From assembly GCA_002346745.1 (NCBI GenBank), contig DEAL01000004.1, forward strand, positions 1-14,979: a DNA stretch of 14,979 bases. Reading direction: 5' to 3'. This document shows positions 14,940 to 14,979 of this stretch, piece by piece (the stretch's first letter is position 1; every line of letters starts with the position of its first letter). A model generated the notes under the pieces. The model searched no databases, was not told the origin of the DNA, and saw only the letters and a program-made list of their open reading frames with translations. Made by a program: the position numbers and the translations under genes. This DNA is from Candidatus Neomicrothrix sp. UBA2983 (GTDB lineage Bacteria; Actinomycetota; Acidimicrobiia; Acidimicrobiales; MedAcidi-G1).

Positions 14940-14979
14940 GAACGAGGGGTGGGGCGGGCGGGAACGAGGGGTGGGGCGG
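14932..14979. repeat. 22-bp tandem repeat, at least 2.2 copies
   Basis: The unit GCGGGCGGGAACGAGGGGTG plus GG (22 bp) occupies 14932-14953 and is repeated exactly at 14954-14975. A third copy begins at 14976 and runs into the window edge. The repeat starts inside the 3' arm of the preceding hairpin. Runs of G on the plus strand could form G-quadruplex-like structures. Copy number cannot be determined here. Confidence 0.75.

Overview
The window is about 15 kb of very GC-rich, densely coding bacterial DNA. An actinobacterium is the best fit. The grounds are GC content, GTG starts, -10 elements of the form TAGNNT close to start codons, and an SRP RNA with a long paired stem. Acidimicrobiia is a plausible class, but that is inference. 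No phage, IS or CRISPR signature was seen.

Left part (1-2370) is a housekeeping block. It holds a 5' portion of dnaX on the minus strand, tRNA-Ser(GGA) on the minus strand, the SRP 4.5S-type RNA (ffs) and tadA on the plus strand, and tRNA-Ser(CGA) on the plus strand. A strong hairpin then separates it from the convergent gene cluster to the right. The tadA-ffs-dnaX association is a known conserved neighbourhood, but here dnaX points away from ffs.

Middle part (2377-10648) holds seven consecutive minus-strand genes with gaps of 8-62 nt. In transcription order they are a class III aminotransferase, a 42-residue small protein, a short phosphotransacetylase (Pta), an EamA/DMT permease, a TetR/AcrR regulator, a four-cluster ferredoxin fused to an NrfD membrane subunit, and a large Tat-less molybdopterin oxidoreductase. 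The last two form a cytoplasm-facing, membrane-anchored molybdoenzyme of the Psr/Phs/Soe type. Aminotransferase plus Pta without acetate kinase, next to a Soe-like molybdoenzyme, recalls taurine-type sulfonate breakdown: transamination, C-S cleavage to acetyl phosphate and sulfite, Pta, then sulfite oxidation. The key C-S lyase (Xsc) is not in the window, so this is a hypothesis only.

Right part (10649-14979) begins with a 200-bp divergent promoter region carrying an AT-rich, repeat-rich operator-like island. It shares an 8-bp core with a site next to the TetR gene. The island leads into a plus-strand 815-residue FAD/GcvT two-domain N-demethylase of the sarcosine/dimethylglycine dehydrogenase family. 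That gene converges, with only 9 bp between stop codons, on livG and livF, ATPases of a branched-chain amino-acid-type ABC importer whose other subunits lie outside the window. The right edge has a hairpin and a 22-bp tandem repeat.

Together, an importer, an N-demethylase, a transaminase, a phosphotransacetylase and a respiratory molybdoenzyme suggest catabolism of a small amine-containing compound with electron delivery to the membrane. The true substrate cannot be read from sequence alone.
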